Below are positions 8,129 to 17,188 of a DNA stretch of 64,000 nucleotides, piece after piece. The stretch is from positions 1-64,000 of the forward strand of contig JAILQX010000008.1 of NCBI GenBank assembly GCA_024698705.1, in the 5' to 3' direction. Positions within the stretch are counted from its first letter, which is position 1. Each line of letters begins with the position of its first letter. Below the pieces are notes generated by a model, which saw only the letters and a program-made list of their open reading frames with translations, made no database searches and was not told the origin of the DNA. The position numbers and the translations under genes are program-made. This stretch comes from Lachnospiraceae bacterium (GTDB taxonomy: Bacteria; Bacillota; Clostridia; Lachnospirales; Lachnospiraceae).

Positions 8129-9032
8129 GATGATGGGACTTACAAAAAGAAATATACTTGTTTATTTTAAGGACAAAAGCTCGATATTATTTTCAATGCT
8201 GACGCCCCTGATCGTGCTGGTTTTGTACATTTTATTCTTAAAAGGGACCTATGTTTCGGCCATAGAGAATTCGGCTAAAGGTCTGGAAGGGTTTATCAAC
8301 ACGGCGGATATAGAGAAGATCGCAGCCGGATTATTGCTGGCGGGGATCCTCGGTACGGCACTAATCACGATACCGTACAATACATTGATGACAATAGTTA
8401 AGGATAAAGAAAATAAAGTGGACTTTGACATAAGCGCAACACCGATAAACAGAGTCAATATCATATTGTCATACTTCGTGGCATCGGCTTTTTCCGCATT
8501 TGTCATGACTGCGGCGGTAACAACGATAGGTCTTGCTGTCATGAGGATCGATCTTGGTTTTACAGTGGCTGCGAATGATCTTGCAGGGATCTATATGATA
8601 ATCCTTCTCGGTTCGGTTTCGGCTTCGGCTCTCTTTATGATCGCCATGATGTTTTTTAAGACAAGCAATGCAAGTGCCGCATTTATGGGCCTTCTGTCTG
8701 CGGCAGCAGGATTTCTGATCGGTGCTTACGTACCTCTTTCGGAGTTCTCCGACAGCATGGAGAGCGTATGCAATCTTTTTCCGGCAACCCAGATCACCGT
8801 TCTGCTCAAGAGATTCCTTCTTTCGGATACACTTTTCGGTATCAACGAAAAGATAGGAGGCGTGGACGGCGGAACATTTGTGGATGGTATAAAGGAAGGT
8901 TTTTCGATGAATGCCTTCTTTTATGGGAGAACATTTGAAATGGGCTGTTCCGTTGCGTATATTTTTGCTATTATTATTTTGTCCGTTATAGTGATAAGCA
9001 TGATCTATCCGAGGATATATAAGAGAAAATAA
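8121..9032 (+). CDS. ABC-2 type permease
   Basis: The 303-residue membrane protein has six predicted helices in ABC-2 layout: a helix at residues 22-42, an extracellular loop, then helices spanning about 68-90, 110-132, 145-170, 175-195 and 270-295. It partners the overlapping ATPase to form an exporter. The large loop between the first two helices is typical of the DrrB/LanF class. The LytTR and DUF3021 genes that follow suggest export is induced by a membrane or peptide cue. Confidence 0.9.
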   Translation: MNKMMGLTKRNILVYFKDKSSILFSMLTPLIVLVLYILFLKGTYVSAIENSAKGLEGFINTADIEKIAAGLLLAGILGTALITIPYNTLMTIVKDKENKVDFDISATPINRVNIILSYFVASAFSAFVMTAAVTTIGLAVMRIDLGFTVAANDLAGIYMIILLGSVSASALFMIAMMFFKTSNASAAFMGLLSAAAGFLIGAYVPLSEFSDSMESVCNLFPATQITVLLKRFLLSDTLFGINEKIGGVDGGTFVDGIKEGFSMNAFFYGRTFEMGCSVAYIFAIIILSVIVISMIYPRIYKRK

Positions 9033-9044
9033 CAGGGGCTTACG

Positions 9045-9479
9045 GTGAAGGTAGTATTTAACAGTATTTCCAAAAATGAAAAAGAGTCTGCGGTCATAAA
9101 TGCCGCAGAGCTTACCGACAGTATCAAGATGGCCATATCCCTGCTTGAAAACGGGGAGGCAGCTATTGTCGGATATAAGGACGGCGAGAAGTGTTCGTTG
9201 TCGGTTTCGCGGATATATTATATCGAATCGGTAGATGACAAAAGTTTTGTTTATACAAAGAATGACTGTTATGAAGTCCGGTATAAGCTGTATGAACTCG
9301 AGGATACACTGGACAGGAGATTCTTACGCGTATCCAAGTCGATGATCTGCAATATAAGAAAGATAAGAAGCGTTAAGGCTGCGGAAAACGCCCGTATGAA
9401 GGCCACGCTTCTGAATGACGAAACGATCATGATATCCAGGAACTATGTAAAAGATCTGAAGAAAAGATTGGGGCTTTGA
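9045..9479 (+). CDS. LytTR-domain transcriptional regulator (no receiver domain)
   Basis: The 144-residue protein carries a LytTR DNA-binding domain over residues 45-142 (ISRIYYIES-like strand, then LEDTLDRRFLRVSKSMICNI and ISRNYVKDLKKRL). It has no phospho-receiver domain. The start is a GTG with AGGGG seven bases upstream. It is followed after one base by a DUF3021 membrane protein. LytTR plus small membrane protein pairs are known as LytTR regulatory systems, where the membrane protein restrains the regulator. It probably controls its own operon, including the ABC exporter. Confidence 0.88.
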   Translation: MKVVFNSISKNEKESAVINAAELTDSIKMAISLLENGEAAIVGYKDGEKCSLSVSRIYYIESVDDKSFVYTKNDCYEVRYKLYELEDTLDRRFLRVSKSMICNIRKIRSVKAAENARMKATLLNDETIMISRNYVKDLKKRLGL

Positions 9480-9480
9480 T

Positions 9481-9912
9481 ATGGAACGATTAAAAACATT
9501 TATAATGACAACACTGCTGGTATCTTTTCTGACATTGTCTTCATTCGCGATCAGGATAGTGATTTATTTTGCCAAGAACAAAGAGTTCTTCATGCTCGAA
9601 AGCTGGCAGGTACCGGCAGTGATTCTTCTGGGCCTGCTTACGGCAATATCCACGACATGCCTGCTTTTTACCAAAGACACGGAACATGTAAAATGGAACG
9701 CGAGGATAGCATGGCATTTTGTTATCTGCGGCATACTTGTCATGGTTTTCGGAAAACTGTTCGGATGGTATGAGGGAATTGCAGGAGCAGTGACGATGTT
9801 TGTCAATTACGTCGTTGTATATGCACTTGTATGGATCGGGAATTTTTTCCTCACAAAGAAAGATGAAAGACAGATCAATAAGGCGCTGGATGACATCAGG
9901 GATGAGGAATGA
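9481..9912 (+). CDS. DUF3021 four-helix membrane protein, likely regulator of LytTR partner
   Basis: The 143-residue protein has four hydrophobic helices (about residues 7-28, 42-60, 78-97 and 100-122) and a charged cytoplasmic tail (KKDERQINKALDDIRDEE), the DUF3021 layout. The start sits one base after the LytTR stop, so the two are coupled. By analogy with LytTR regulatory systems it probably senses a membrane signal and inhibits the LytTR protein. Its TGA abuts the stop codon of the convergent acyltransferase gene, forming TGATCA, with no terminator between them. Confidence 0.8.
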   Translation: MERLKTFIMTTLLVSFLTLSSFAIRIVIYFAKNKEFFMLESWQVPAVILLGLLTAISTTCLLFTKDTEHVKWNARIAWHFVICGILVMVFGKLFGWYEGIAGAVTMFVNYVVVYALVWIGNFFLTKKDERQINKALDDIRDEE

Positions 9913-10989
9913 TCACATGTAGAATAATTTCTTTCCGACTTTGGGGATCAGGGCTATCAATGTAACGATAAGCCACGACACGATAAATGATATATCCCAC
10001 AAGATAAATATCTGCAGGTAGGATGAAGCGGTCAGACCGGTAATGAAGTGCAGAGAGAACCTTATGATCGGTACATGCAGCAGAAATATGCCGAAGGATT
10101 TTCGGGAAATATCACGGAAGATCTTTGAAGCCGGAGAAGATATATTTCCGATCTTCGATAGACAAAGAAATATGGCCGAAGAATAAACAAGCAGAAAGAT
10201 GTTGTCGTACCATATGTTATAGGAATAATACTCCGAATAACACCATAATTGCAGACCGAACGCACAGATAAATGCACCCCAGATCACGGGGATCACCCGT
10301 ATCAGGTGTATTTTTTTGTCCGCATATTTTTTGATGAGCCAGCCTATCACGGGATACATCCCGAAGCCGCCGCCACTGTAACCAAGGTTAAAGGTATATG
10401 AGAGCGCATTGCAGCCCTTTGCCCTCAGTACTACCGAAATGACCGGAAGGACAAAGGAATACACACCGTATATGATCATGGGAAATATCAGAATACGGGG
10501 ATTTATCTTTTGAAGTGCGATCCCGGCAAAGGGGATCAGTATATATACGCCAAGTATCATGGGAAGATACCATACATGCGGAAGGGGCATATGTTTGAGG
10601 AACAAAGCATTCATGATCCAGGTACGCCATGTGATGTCGGCCTTCTCGTACAGGGCGAGATAAAGATTGTAAAGGGCTATCCATATCTCCGAAACGATAA
10701 AAAGATACAGCCATTTTGTCTTCCAGAACTTTATGCATGACTCTGTATCCCATGGCCTGTCCAGGAGAAAATAACCGGTGAGCATCAAAAATATGGGCAC
10801 ACCGACGCGCGTGATCGAAAATATGAACAGTGTCACGATCCCGTGCATCGCATCGATGGAGGCAAAGTTTGTAAGATTCATGGGAATGGCTGCTTCCAGA
10901 GAATGTGTCAGAACGACGAGCACTATGGCAAGAGTTCTTGCAAGATCTGCCCAGAGTATGCGATTGGTCTCATTTGCTTTCGTCGTCAT
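9913..10989 (-). CDS. acyltransferase-3 family membrane protein (OafA/WecH-like)
   Basis: The 358-residue protein has about ten membrane helices. The acyltransferase-3 signature is at the N-terminus (WADLARTLAIVLVVLTHS, with the conserved Arg and His), followed by a GVPIFLMLTGYFLL helix. These enzymes O-acylate surface sugars or antibiotics using acyl-CoA. It is a lone gene on the minus strand, converging with the DUF3021 gene at zero distance. The ribosome binding site GAAAGGGGGAAG supports the start. It is separate from the MBOAT cassette but could act on the same surface polymers; the substrate is unknown. Confidence 0.88.
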   Translation of the reverse strand: MTTKANETNRILWADLARTLAIVLVVLTHSLEAAIPMNLTNFASIDAMHGIVTLFIFSITRVGVPIFLMLTGYFLLDRPWDTESCIKFWKTKWLYLFIVSEIWIALYNLYLALYEKADITWRTWIMNALFLKHMPLPHVWYLPMILGVYILIPFAGIALQKINPRILIFPMIIYGVYSFVLPVISVVLRAKGCNALSYTFNLGYSGGGFGMYPVIGWLIKKYADKKIHLIRVIPVIWGAFICAFGLQLWCYSEYYSYNIWYDNIFLLVYSSAIFLCLSKIGNISSPASKIFRDISRKSFGIFLLHVPIIRFSLHFITGLTASSYLQIFILWDISFIVSWLIVTLIALIPKVGKKLFYM

Positions 10990-11060
10990 ATCTTCCCCCT
11001 TTCGAAATGTACCGTTTTTATTTTAGCACATATAGGTCTTTGTGCCGAGGAAAAATATTT

Positions 11061-11088
11061 TTGAATATGGGGATTTATGATATATTAT
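11061..11088 (+). promoter_or_regulatory. candidate sigma-A promoter for the PHP gene
   Basis: TTGAAT at 11061-11066 and TATTAT at 11083-11088 are separated by 16 bases, about 34 bases upstream of the chosen ATG. Confidence 0.45.
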
Positions 11089-11121
11089 ATACTGAGCATA
11101 AATACAGAAAGCGGGAAGAAA

Positions 11122-11877
11122 ATGACAGCGAATTATCACAGTCATACCACTCGCTGCCATCACGCGAGCGGTACACAGAGAGAGTTTGTGGAAAAGGCGA
11201 TAGAGGCCGGATTTAAGAAGTTCGGTTTCTCGGACCATACACCATATCCTTACAACAACGGGTATGTATCGTCCATAAGGATGTTGCCCGAAGAACTGGA
11301 AGGATATGTAAAGGAGACCTTGGATCTCAAGCAGGAATACAAAGATGATATAGACATAAAACTCGGGCTGGAGGTTGAGTATTATCCGAAGCATTTTGAG
11401 GATCTGATGAAGCTGTGTGAGCAGTATCCGATAGAGTATTTTCTGCTGGCGCAGCACCATACCGACAATGAATACGACGGAACATATGTGGGTTTCGAAA
11501 CGGATGATGAGGAAGTTTTGAAAAAGTATTGCGCTCAGATAAACGAAGCGCTGGATACGGGTAGATTTCTTTATCTTGCGCATCCGGACCTGGTCAATTT
11601 TGTCGGCGATAAAACAGTATACGAACGATATATGAGGCAGCTTTGCAAAGATGTTAAAGCACACAACATACCGATAGAGATAAACTTTCTCGGTATCTGG
11701 GATCACAGAAACTATCCGAAGCGAGATTTCTGGAGGATCGCAGGAGAAGAGAAGATGGATACGGTACTCGGTATTGATGCACACAGAGTGGACAAGATAT
11801 GGTTGCCCGACTGTGAAGAATATGCGATGAAGATCGTGCGCGAAAACGATCTTAACCTGATAACCGAGATACTGTGA
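11122..11877 (+). CDS. PHP-domain histidinol-phosphatase-like protein
   Basis: The 251-residue protein has the PHP metal-binding motifs: YHSHTTRCHHA at the N-terminus (H-x-H), FSDHTPY near residue 40, AQHH near 115, and GIDAHRVD near 220. It resembles HisJ/HisK-type histidinol-phosphate phosphatase, the penultimate step of histidine synthesis, but no his gene lies nearby, so a general phosphoesterase remains possible. I chose ATG 11122 because homology starts at MTANYHSHT and GGGAAG lies just upstream; an in-frame start at 11077 would put the extension inside the promoter. The Hsp70 gene follows after 47 bases. Confidence 0.85.
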   Translation: MTANYHSHTTRCHHASGTQREFVEKAIEAGFKKFGFSDHTPYPYNNGYVSSIRMLPEELEGYVKETLDLKQEYKDDIDIKLGLEVEYYPKHFEDLMKLCEQYPIEYFLLAQHHTDNEYDGTYVGFETDDEEVLKKYCAQINEALDTGRFLYLAHPDLVNFVGDKTVYERYMRQLCKDVKAHNIPIEINFLGIWDHRNYPKRDFWRIAGEEKMDTVLGIDAHRVDKIWLPDCEEYAMKIVRENDLNLITEIL

Positions 11878-11924
11878 TACAGGGGCGGTGAGCCCTTATA
11901 TGGACAGCAGAGAAAGGAAAATAC

Positions 11925-13817
11925 ATGGCAATAATAGGAATCGACCTTGGAACGACCAACAGTCTTCTGACCGTATTTGAGGACGGAGAATCAAAGCTGA
12001 TACCCAACGAATTCGGAGATTTTCTCACCCCCAGCGTTGTAAACATTGAAAAAGACGGCGGGTATACCGTGGGTAATAAGGCCAAGGAATGCCTGATAAC
12101 GGACCCGTTGCATACATTTGCATCATTTAAGAGAAATATGGGTTCCGACGTGACATATAAGGCTTACGGGAAGGAATATACCCCCGTATTTTTATCCGCA
12201 TGCGTGCTAAAGAGCCTCAAGCTGGATGCTGAAAGATATCTGGGTGAGGTTATCTATGAGGCGGTCATAAGCGTGCCTGCGTATTTTGATGATAAAGCAA
12301 GAAGCGCAACAAAGAAGGCCGGAGCCATGGCGGGACTTAAGGTGGAGAGGATACTCAACGAGCCTTCGGCAGCAGCGCTTGCTTATGTATTTCATGAGGA
12401 GAAAAAAGAACTGCTGGTTGAAAAATACCATCTGGATCCGAACGAAGATGAAGATGAGTACGGGGAAGAGGACGAATTTGATGAAAAGAGAATGCTCATA
12501 TTTGACTTTGGCGGAGGAACACTGGATATATCCGTTGTGGATCATTTCGGGACCGTTGTCGAGATCATAGCGGTAAGCGGTGACAACAAGCTTGGAGGTA
12601 TAGACTTTGACAGAGCGATAACCGATCATTTCTTAAAGATCAACGGCATAGAAGAAAATAAACTTTCGGCTGAAGAATACAACTCGGTCGTTGCCATCTC
12701 GGAAAGCACAAAGCGTATACTGACAGACGAACTTAAGACCGTTATGAAGGTCACTCTCAAAGGTAAAGAATATGAGATGGCCATAGAGAGAAAGGACCTC
12801 ATAACGATATGCGCGGATGTGTTCAAACGCATTTCCGCTCCGCTTAAAAGAGTACTTGTGGATTCAGCCACATCAAAATACAACCTCGGAGCAATAGTAC
12901 TGGTCGGAGGATCGAGCAAGATGCCGGTAGTACAGCAGTATCTCATGCACCTTCTTGATTGTGAGAACATATCGGTCACAAATCCGGATCATATGGTCGC
13001 TCTGGGTGTGGGGCAGTATGTCGGGATAAAGGAGAGACAGTCGGAAGTAAAGGATTATGTTCTTACGGATGTCTGTCCGTTCTCACTAGGCACCGGGGTT
13101 CACAATAAGCTCGATGAATCCCGAAATCTGTCAAGTGTCATAATACCGAGGAACTCAGCACTTCCCATAAGCAAAACGGAAATATATCATCCTGTGAGAG
13201 CCGATCAGGACAAGGTTTCATTTAAGATATATCAGGGCGAAGAGATGTACGCCGACATGAATAAAAAGATAGATGAGCTCGAGATCAGACTGGGAAAAGC
13301 TCCGAGCGGAAAGGATCTGACGGAGGTTGCCATTTATGTGACATACACCTATGACATTAACGGCATACTCCTGGTGGATATCGAAGTTCCGGATATGCAT
13401 ATCAAAAAGCATAAACAGATCAAAAAGGGAGATCTGGAGCTTTCCGATGCGGACAGCAAGAGGATAACCGATGTTCTTAACAGTATCAAAAAACCTGTTG
13501 CCGAAAAGAATGCGGAAGATGAGATATTTAAGAGAGGCGAAGAACTGTTTGCGATCGCACCCGATTATCTGAAGTACGATATCGGTGAGAAACTGAATTA
13601 TTATGCACATATCATCAGGCTGGATATGTACAGAGCACCTATGATAAAGAAGAGACTTGAGAAGTATCTGGATGATCTGGAAGCGAAGCTCAATGTCGGA
13701 GAGGATGATTTTGCGCTCGACGATACCAGCTGGTACAGCGATAATTACACATCACCCGACAAAGTCGAAGAAGATTGGGAGAGAACATGGGAAAACAAGA
13801 GGCGTATAGGATTCTAG
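11925..13817 (+). CDS. atypical Hsp70 (DnaK/HscC-like) chaperone
   Basis: The 630-residue Hsp70 has IGIDLGTTNSL at the N-terminus, VISVPAYFDD and NEPSAAALAY in the ATPase domain, FDFGGGTLDIS and VLVGGSSKMPVV. The substrate domain starts near residue 390 (CPFSLGTGVHN). A 20-residue acidic insertion (DPNEDEDEYGEEDEFDEKR) interrupts the ATPase domain near residues 166-185, where DnaK has none. The C-terminus lacks the EEVD-like tail and ends in an aspartate-rich segment. No grpE, hrcA or dnaJ neighbours are present; instead a J-like membrane protein overlaps its 3' end by 31 bases. It is a specialised Hsp70 rather than the housekeeping DnaK. Confidence 0.88.
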   Translation: MAIIGIDLGTTNSLLTVFEDGESKLIPNEFGDFLTPSVVNIEKDGGYTVGNKAKECLITDPLHTFASFKRNMGSDVTYKAYGKEYTPVFLSACVLKSLKLDAERYLGEVIYEAVISVPAYFDDKARSATKKAGAMAGLKVERILNEPSAAALAYVFHEEKKELLVEKYHLDPNEDEDEYGEEDEFDEKRMLIFDFGGGTLDISVVDHFGTVVEIIAVSGDNKLGGIDFDRAITDHFLKINGIEENKLSAEEYNSVVAISESTKRILTDELKTVMKVTLKGKEYEMAIERKDLITICADVFKRISAPLKRVLVDSATSKYNLGAIVLVGGSSKMPVVQQYLMHLLDCENISVTNPDHMVALGVGQYVGIKERQSEVKDYVLTDVCPFSLGTGVHNKLDESRNLSSVIIPRNSALPISKTEIYHPVRADQDKVSFKIYQGEEMYADMNKKIDELEIRLGKAPSGKDLTEVAIYVTYTYDINGILLVDIEVPDMHIKKHKQIKKGDLELSDADSKRITDVLNSIKKPVAEKNAEDEIFKRGEELFAIAPDYLKYDIGEKLNYYAHIIRLDMYRAPMIKKRLEKYLDDLEAKLNVGEDDFALDDTSWYSDNYTSPDKVEEDWERTWENKRRIGF

Positions 13818-15070
13818 GTCTTGAACCCGGTGCCGGAAAAGCAGAGATAAAAAGAGCCTATGCAAAGCTGATCGTACAATATCATCCGGAGGAATTTCCC
13901 GAGGAATGGGATCGTATCCACAAGGCATATGAGGTATTGACCACGGGCTATAATGCAGGGAATATATCGATCCAGAGCAGACCGGCAGTTAAAACACCGG
14001 AAGTAAAAAAGCTCGAAACAAACACCGTCAAAGCGAACAAAACGCAAGAGACTGACAACGCAAAAGACAGTTCCGAAGCAGATACCGCAGATGACAGCGA
14101 CGAGTACGTTCAGCAATTTGAGAATATAGATCATATTGCCGAGCAGTATGAGATATATAAAAAGTCTGCTTATGATCTTTTAGACAAGATCGTTTCCACA
14201 AAGCGTTACAACAACAAGCCTGTCATAGATAAAGAGCAGCTGACAAAGATGCTCATCAGCAATAAAAAGGTATATCCGGAGGTTCTGCAGGAGGATGACT
14301 TTCTTACCAGACTGTATGCGCTGATAGAGAACAGTTATATCGAAGATGGCGCGGCAACTGTCTTAAAAAAAGATCTTATAAAAGCCAATAAAGGACAGGG
14401 TGAAAACCGGAAGCGGAACGATCTGATAAAACTGATAGAGAAAAATATCGTAAGGGAAGCGGATATCAACAATTACAGATCAGCCGCAAACGGCGGAGAT
14501 GAAAAAAACAGGCAGTATTTCCGGATATCAATGATAGCGGTGGGAATGCTCCTTGCGACAATGATCGGAAGACATAATTACCGTAAAAATGACGACAATA
14601 CATACGACAAAGAAAAGATACAGCAGTATGCAATGGAAACAACATTGAAGGAATCGGAATCCATGCAGAATCTGTTTCAGGTCGATCCCGAAATGATCGC
14701 TGAGATAGCAAATGCCAATGATGAGAAGACCGCAAAAAGGATACATGATACGGCCTTTAAGGATCTTCTCGGAGAGAACGGATTGCCGCAAAAGGATTAC
14801 GATCCGGCAAAGACCACGACGATAAGATTTGTCCCGATGGATGACAAGGACATAAGCACCAAAGGCCCGGCCGATAAGGTAGAGCTTTTCAACGGAACGG
14901 TCCTTGAGATATATCAGGTTGCGGAGGAAGGAGCGGATATCATACTTACTGTTGAACAACAGGAAGGACAGATGCCGATCATCGTCCAATGTGAGATATA
15001 TAACGCTGAGGGAGAACTGCTGAGAAGCGGATATCTGTCGCCTGCCAAGACCGGGAGCGGAAGTGAGTGA
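13787..15070 (+). CDS. membrane-anchored J-domain-like partner of the Hsp70
   Basis: The 427-residue protein begins with a J-domain-like fold (residues 3-48: AYRILGLEPGAGKAEIKRAY, then YHPEEFPEEWDRIHKAYEVL). The hallmark HPD that stimulates Hsp70 ATPase is HPE here. A polar linker and a helical region follow, then one membrane helix near residues 246-262 (ISMIAVGMLLATMIG) and a beta-rich C-terminal domain. ATG 13787 fits the J-domain start; TTG at 13775 is the alternative. The 31-base overlap with the Hsp70 gene indicates a dedicated pair, perhaps at the membrane. The client is unknown. Confidence 0.8.
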   Translation: MGKQEAYRILGLEPGAGKAEIKRAYAKLIVQYHPEEFPEEWDRIHKAYEVLTTGYNAGNISIQSRPAVKTPEVKKLETNTVKANKTQETDNAKDSSEADTADDSDEYVQQFENIDHIAEQYEIYKKSAYDLLDKIVSTKRYNNKPVIDKEQLTKMLISNKKVYPEVLQEDDFLTRLYALIENSYIEDGAATVLKKDLIKANKGQGENRKRNDLIKLIEKNIVREADINNYRSAANGGDEKNRQYFRISMIAVGMLLATMIGRHNYRKNDDNTYDKEKIQQYAMETTLKESESMQNLFQVDPEMIAEIANANDEKTAKRIHDTAFKDLLGENGLPQKDYDPAKTTTIRFVPMDDKDISTKGPADKVELFNGTVLEIYQVAEEGADIILTVEQQEGQMPIIVQCEIYNAEGELLRSGYLSPAKTGSGSE

Positions 15071-15172
15071 ACTCATAAAGGTGGGCAAAAAGTCAAATTA
15101 TTGATATAATATATAGACTGATGAAGATCAGATCATAAAAGTAATGAGTACATGGATACCGAAAGGAGAGAT

Positions 15173-16090
15173 ATGGATAAACCGGTATTGGTTATTCTTG
15201 CAGCGGGAATGGGCAGCAGATACGGCGGCCTTAAACAGATGGAAGGTGTTGATGACGAAGGGCACAGGATCATCGACTTTTCCATATATGATGCAAAACG
15301 TGCAGGCTTTGAGAAGGTTGTATTTATCATAAAAAAAGAGATGGAAAAGGATTTTGTCGAATGCGTCGGCAATCCGATATCAAGGCATATGGAAGTTGAG
15401 TATGTATTCCAGGAGCTCGATGATGTACCCGAAGGCTTTGTGATACCCGAAGGAAGGGTTAAACCATGGGGAACATGCCATGCAATAGAGATGTGCAAGG
15501 ACTGTGTGAAGGGACCGTTCATGGTCATCAATGCGGATGATTACTACGGAAAGGACGGATACGCCCTCATGTATAAGTTCCTTACCGAAACTAAAGATGA
15601 TGATTCATGCTATGCTATGGTCTCATATGAGCTGGGCAAGACACTTACGGAAAAGGGAAGCGTTACCAGAGGTGTGTGCAATATCGGTTCCGACGGATAT
15701 CTGTCACATGTTGTCGAGCAGAAAAATCTCATAAAGACAGCCGACGGTGCGGCTTATCTTCTGGAAGACGGAGTGACATATCAGAGTATAGATGTCAGTA
15801 CACCGGTTTCCATGAACATGTGGGGCTTCAAGCCGGGATTGTTCGATCATTTCGGAAAGGCACTGGATCTTTTCTTTAAGGAAAAGGTGGCTGAAAATCC
15901 GCTCAAATCCGAGAGCCTGATCCCTACGGAGGTAGACGTATTGATAAAGGCCGGCAAGGTAAGAGTAAAGGTGCTCACAAGCACAAACAGATGGTTCGGA
16001 GTAACATACAAAGAGGATAAGCAGTTCGTTACCGACGGACTTATGGCGCTTAAGGCAGCGGGAGAATATCCGAGAAAGCTTTGGGAATAG
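15173..16090 (+). CDS. sugar nucleotidyltransferase family protein
   Basis: The 305-residue protein has the nucleotide-sugar transferase N-terminal motif VILAAGMGSRYGGLKQME, a later NADDYYG metal site near residue 120 and a C-terminal substrate-side region. It probably activates a sugar 1-phosphate to an NDP-sugar. The exact sugar is not evident; it is shorter and different from GalU. I chose ATG 15173 because AAAGGAGAG precedes it closely; ATG 15152 lies upstream of that site. It sits 18 bases before galE, which fits a role in supplying UDP-sugars or surface sugars. Confidence 0.85.
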   Translation: MDKPVLVILAAGMGSRYGGLKQMEGVDDEGHRIIDFSIYDAKRAGFEKVVFIIKKEMEKDFVECVGNPISRHMEVEYVFQELDDVPEGFVIPEGRVKPWGTCHAIEMCKDCVKGPFMVINADDYYGKDGYALMYKFLTETKDDDSCYAMVSYELGKTLTEKGSVTRGVCNIGSDGYLSHVVEQKNLIKTADGAAYLLEDGVTYQSIDVSTPVSMNMWGFKPGLFDHFGKALDLFFKEKVAENPLKSESLIPTEVDVLIKAGKVRVKVLTSTNRWFGVTYKEDKQFVTDGLMALKAAGEYPRKLWE

Positions 16091-16108
16091 ATTTAAAGGA
16101 GACGGGAT

Positions 16109-17119
16109 ATGCGTATATTGGTAACCGGAGGAACCGGATACATAGGCAGTCATACGGTTGTTGAACTTATGGAAGCGGGACATGATGTTATCATCCTGGA
16201 TAATCTGTCCAATTCAAATGAAGCCGTTGTAGACAGGATAGGCAAAATAACCGGTTCAAGACCGGTATTTTACAACCTTGATATGAGAGACGGCGAAGCC
16301 CTTACAAAGCTGTTTGAAAATGAAAGACCCGAAGGAATCATTCATTTCGCGGGACTTAAGGCAGTGGGTGAGTCGGTTGCGAAACCGCTAATGTACTATG
16401 ACAATAATATAGGCGGTACCGTTAATCTCCTTAAGACCATGGAGAAGTTCGGATGTAAAAATATCATTTTCTCATCATCAGCGACGGTTTACGGGGATCC
16501 GGAACACGTACCGGTAACCGAGGACTGCCCGAAGGGTTCATGTACCAATCCTTACGGTTGGACAAAATCCATGATAGAGCAGATCCTGATGGATCTGTGC
16601 ATTGCCGACAAGGAATGGAATGTGGTACTGCTCAGGTATTTTAATCCGATAGGGGCACACAGGTCGGGAACGATAGGTGAGAATCCCAACGGCATACCGA
16701 ACAACCTCATGCCTTATATCACACAGGTCGCGGTCGGCAAACTGGATCATCTGAATGTTTTCGGAAACGGCTACGATACACATGACGGAACGGGTGTCAG
16801 AGATTACATACACGTTGTCGATCTTGCAAAGGGACATGTAAAGGCGCTTGTAAAGCTTGCACCGGGTTCGGGTCTGAACATCTACAATCTCGGAACGGGA
16901 AAAGGATATTCTGTGCTTGATATCGTTAAAAACTTCGAAGAAGCAAGCGGTGTGAACATCCCTTATGAGATAAAGGAACCGAGAGCCGGTGATATAGCAA
17001 CGATCTATGCGGATCCTTCAAAAGCAGAGAAGGAACTTGGCTGGAAAGCCGAATTCGGTATAAAGGAAATGTGTGAGGATTCATGGAGATGGCAGAAGAT
17101 GAATCCGAACGGATATTAA
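16109..17119 (+). CDS. galE: UDP-glucose 4-epimerase
   Basis: The 336-residue short-chain dehydrogenase-type enzyme has the NAD site TGGTGYIGSHT, the catalytic SSSATVYG Ser/Thr and YGWTKSM (Tyr-x-x-x-Lys), and the ALRYFNP-like LRYFNPIGAH typical of GalE. It interconverts UDP-glucose and UDP-galactose for Leloir metabolism and for surface glycans. It follows the nucleotidyltransferase gene with an AAAGGAG site. A galK homologue is at 55097, far away in this window. Confidence 0.96.
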   Translation: MRILVTGGTGYIGSHTVVELMEAGHDVIILDNLSNSNEAVVDRIGKITGSRPVFYNLDMRDGEALTKLFENERPEGIIHFAGLKAVGESVAKPLMYYDNNIGGTVNLLKTMEKFGCKNIIFSSSATVYGDPEHVPVTEDCPKGSCTNPYGWTKSMIEQILMDLCIADKEWNVVLLRYFNPIGAHRSGTIGENPNGIPNNLMPYITQVAVGKLDHLNVFGNGYDTHDGTGVRDYIHVVDLAKGHVKALVKLAPGSGLNIYNLGTGKGYSVLDIVKNFEEASGVNIPYEIKEPRAGDIATIYADPSKAEKELGWKAEFGIKEMCEDSWRWQKMNPNGY

Positions 17120-17139
17120 AAGATAAAGATAAACAGGCA

Positions 17140-17175
17140 AAGGCCCCCGAGAGAGATCTCAGGGGCCCTTTTTAA
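17140..17175. terminator. bidirectional terminator between galE and amt
   Basis: AAAGGCCCC and GGGGCCCTTT pair, with the inner GAGA/TCTC extending the stem and a T-run after it on the plus strand and an A-rich tract on the other side. It serves galE and the convergent amt gene. Confidence 0.8.
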
Positions 17176-17188
17176 GGATAAAAACATA

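Noticed and set aside
11023..11784. 253-codon minus-strand frame opposite the PHP gene
   Set aside because: The plus strand carries clear PHP metal motifs, so the minus frame is a shadow.
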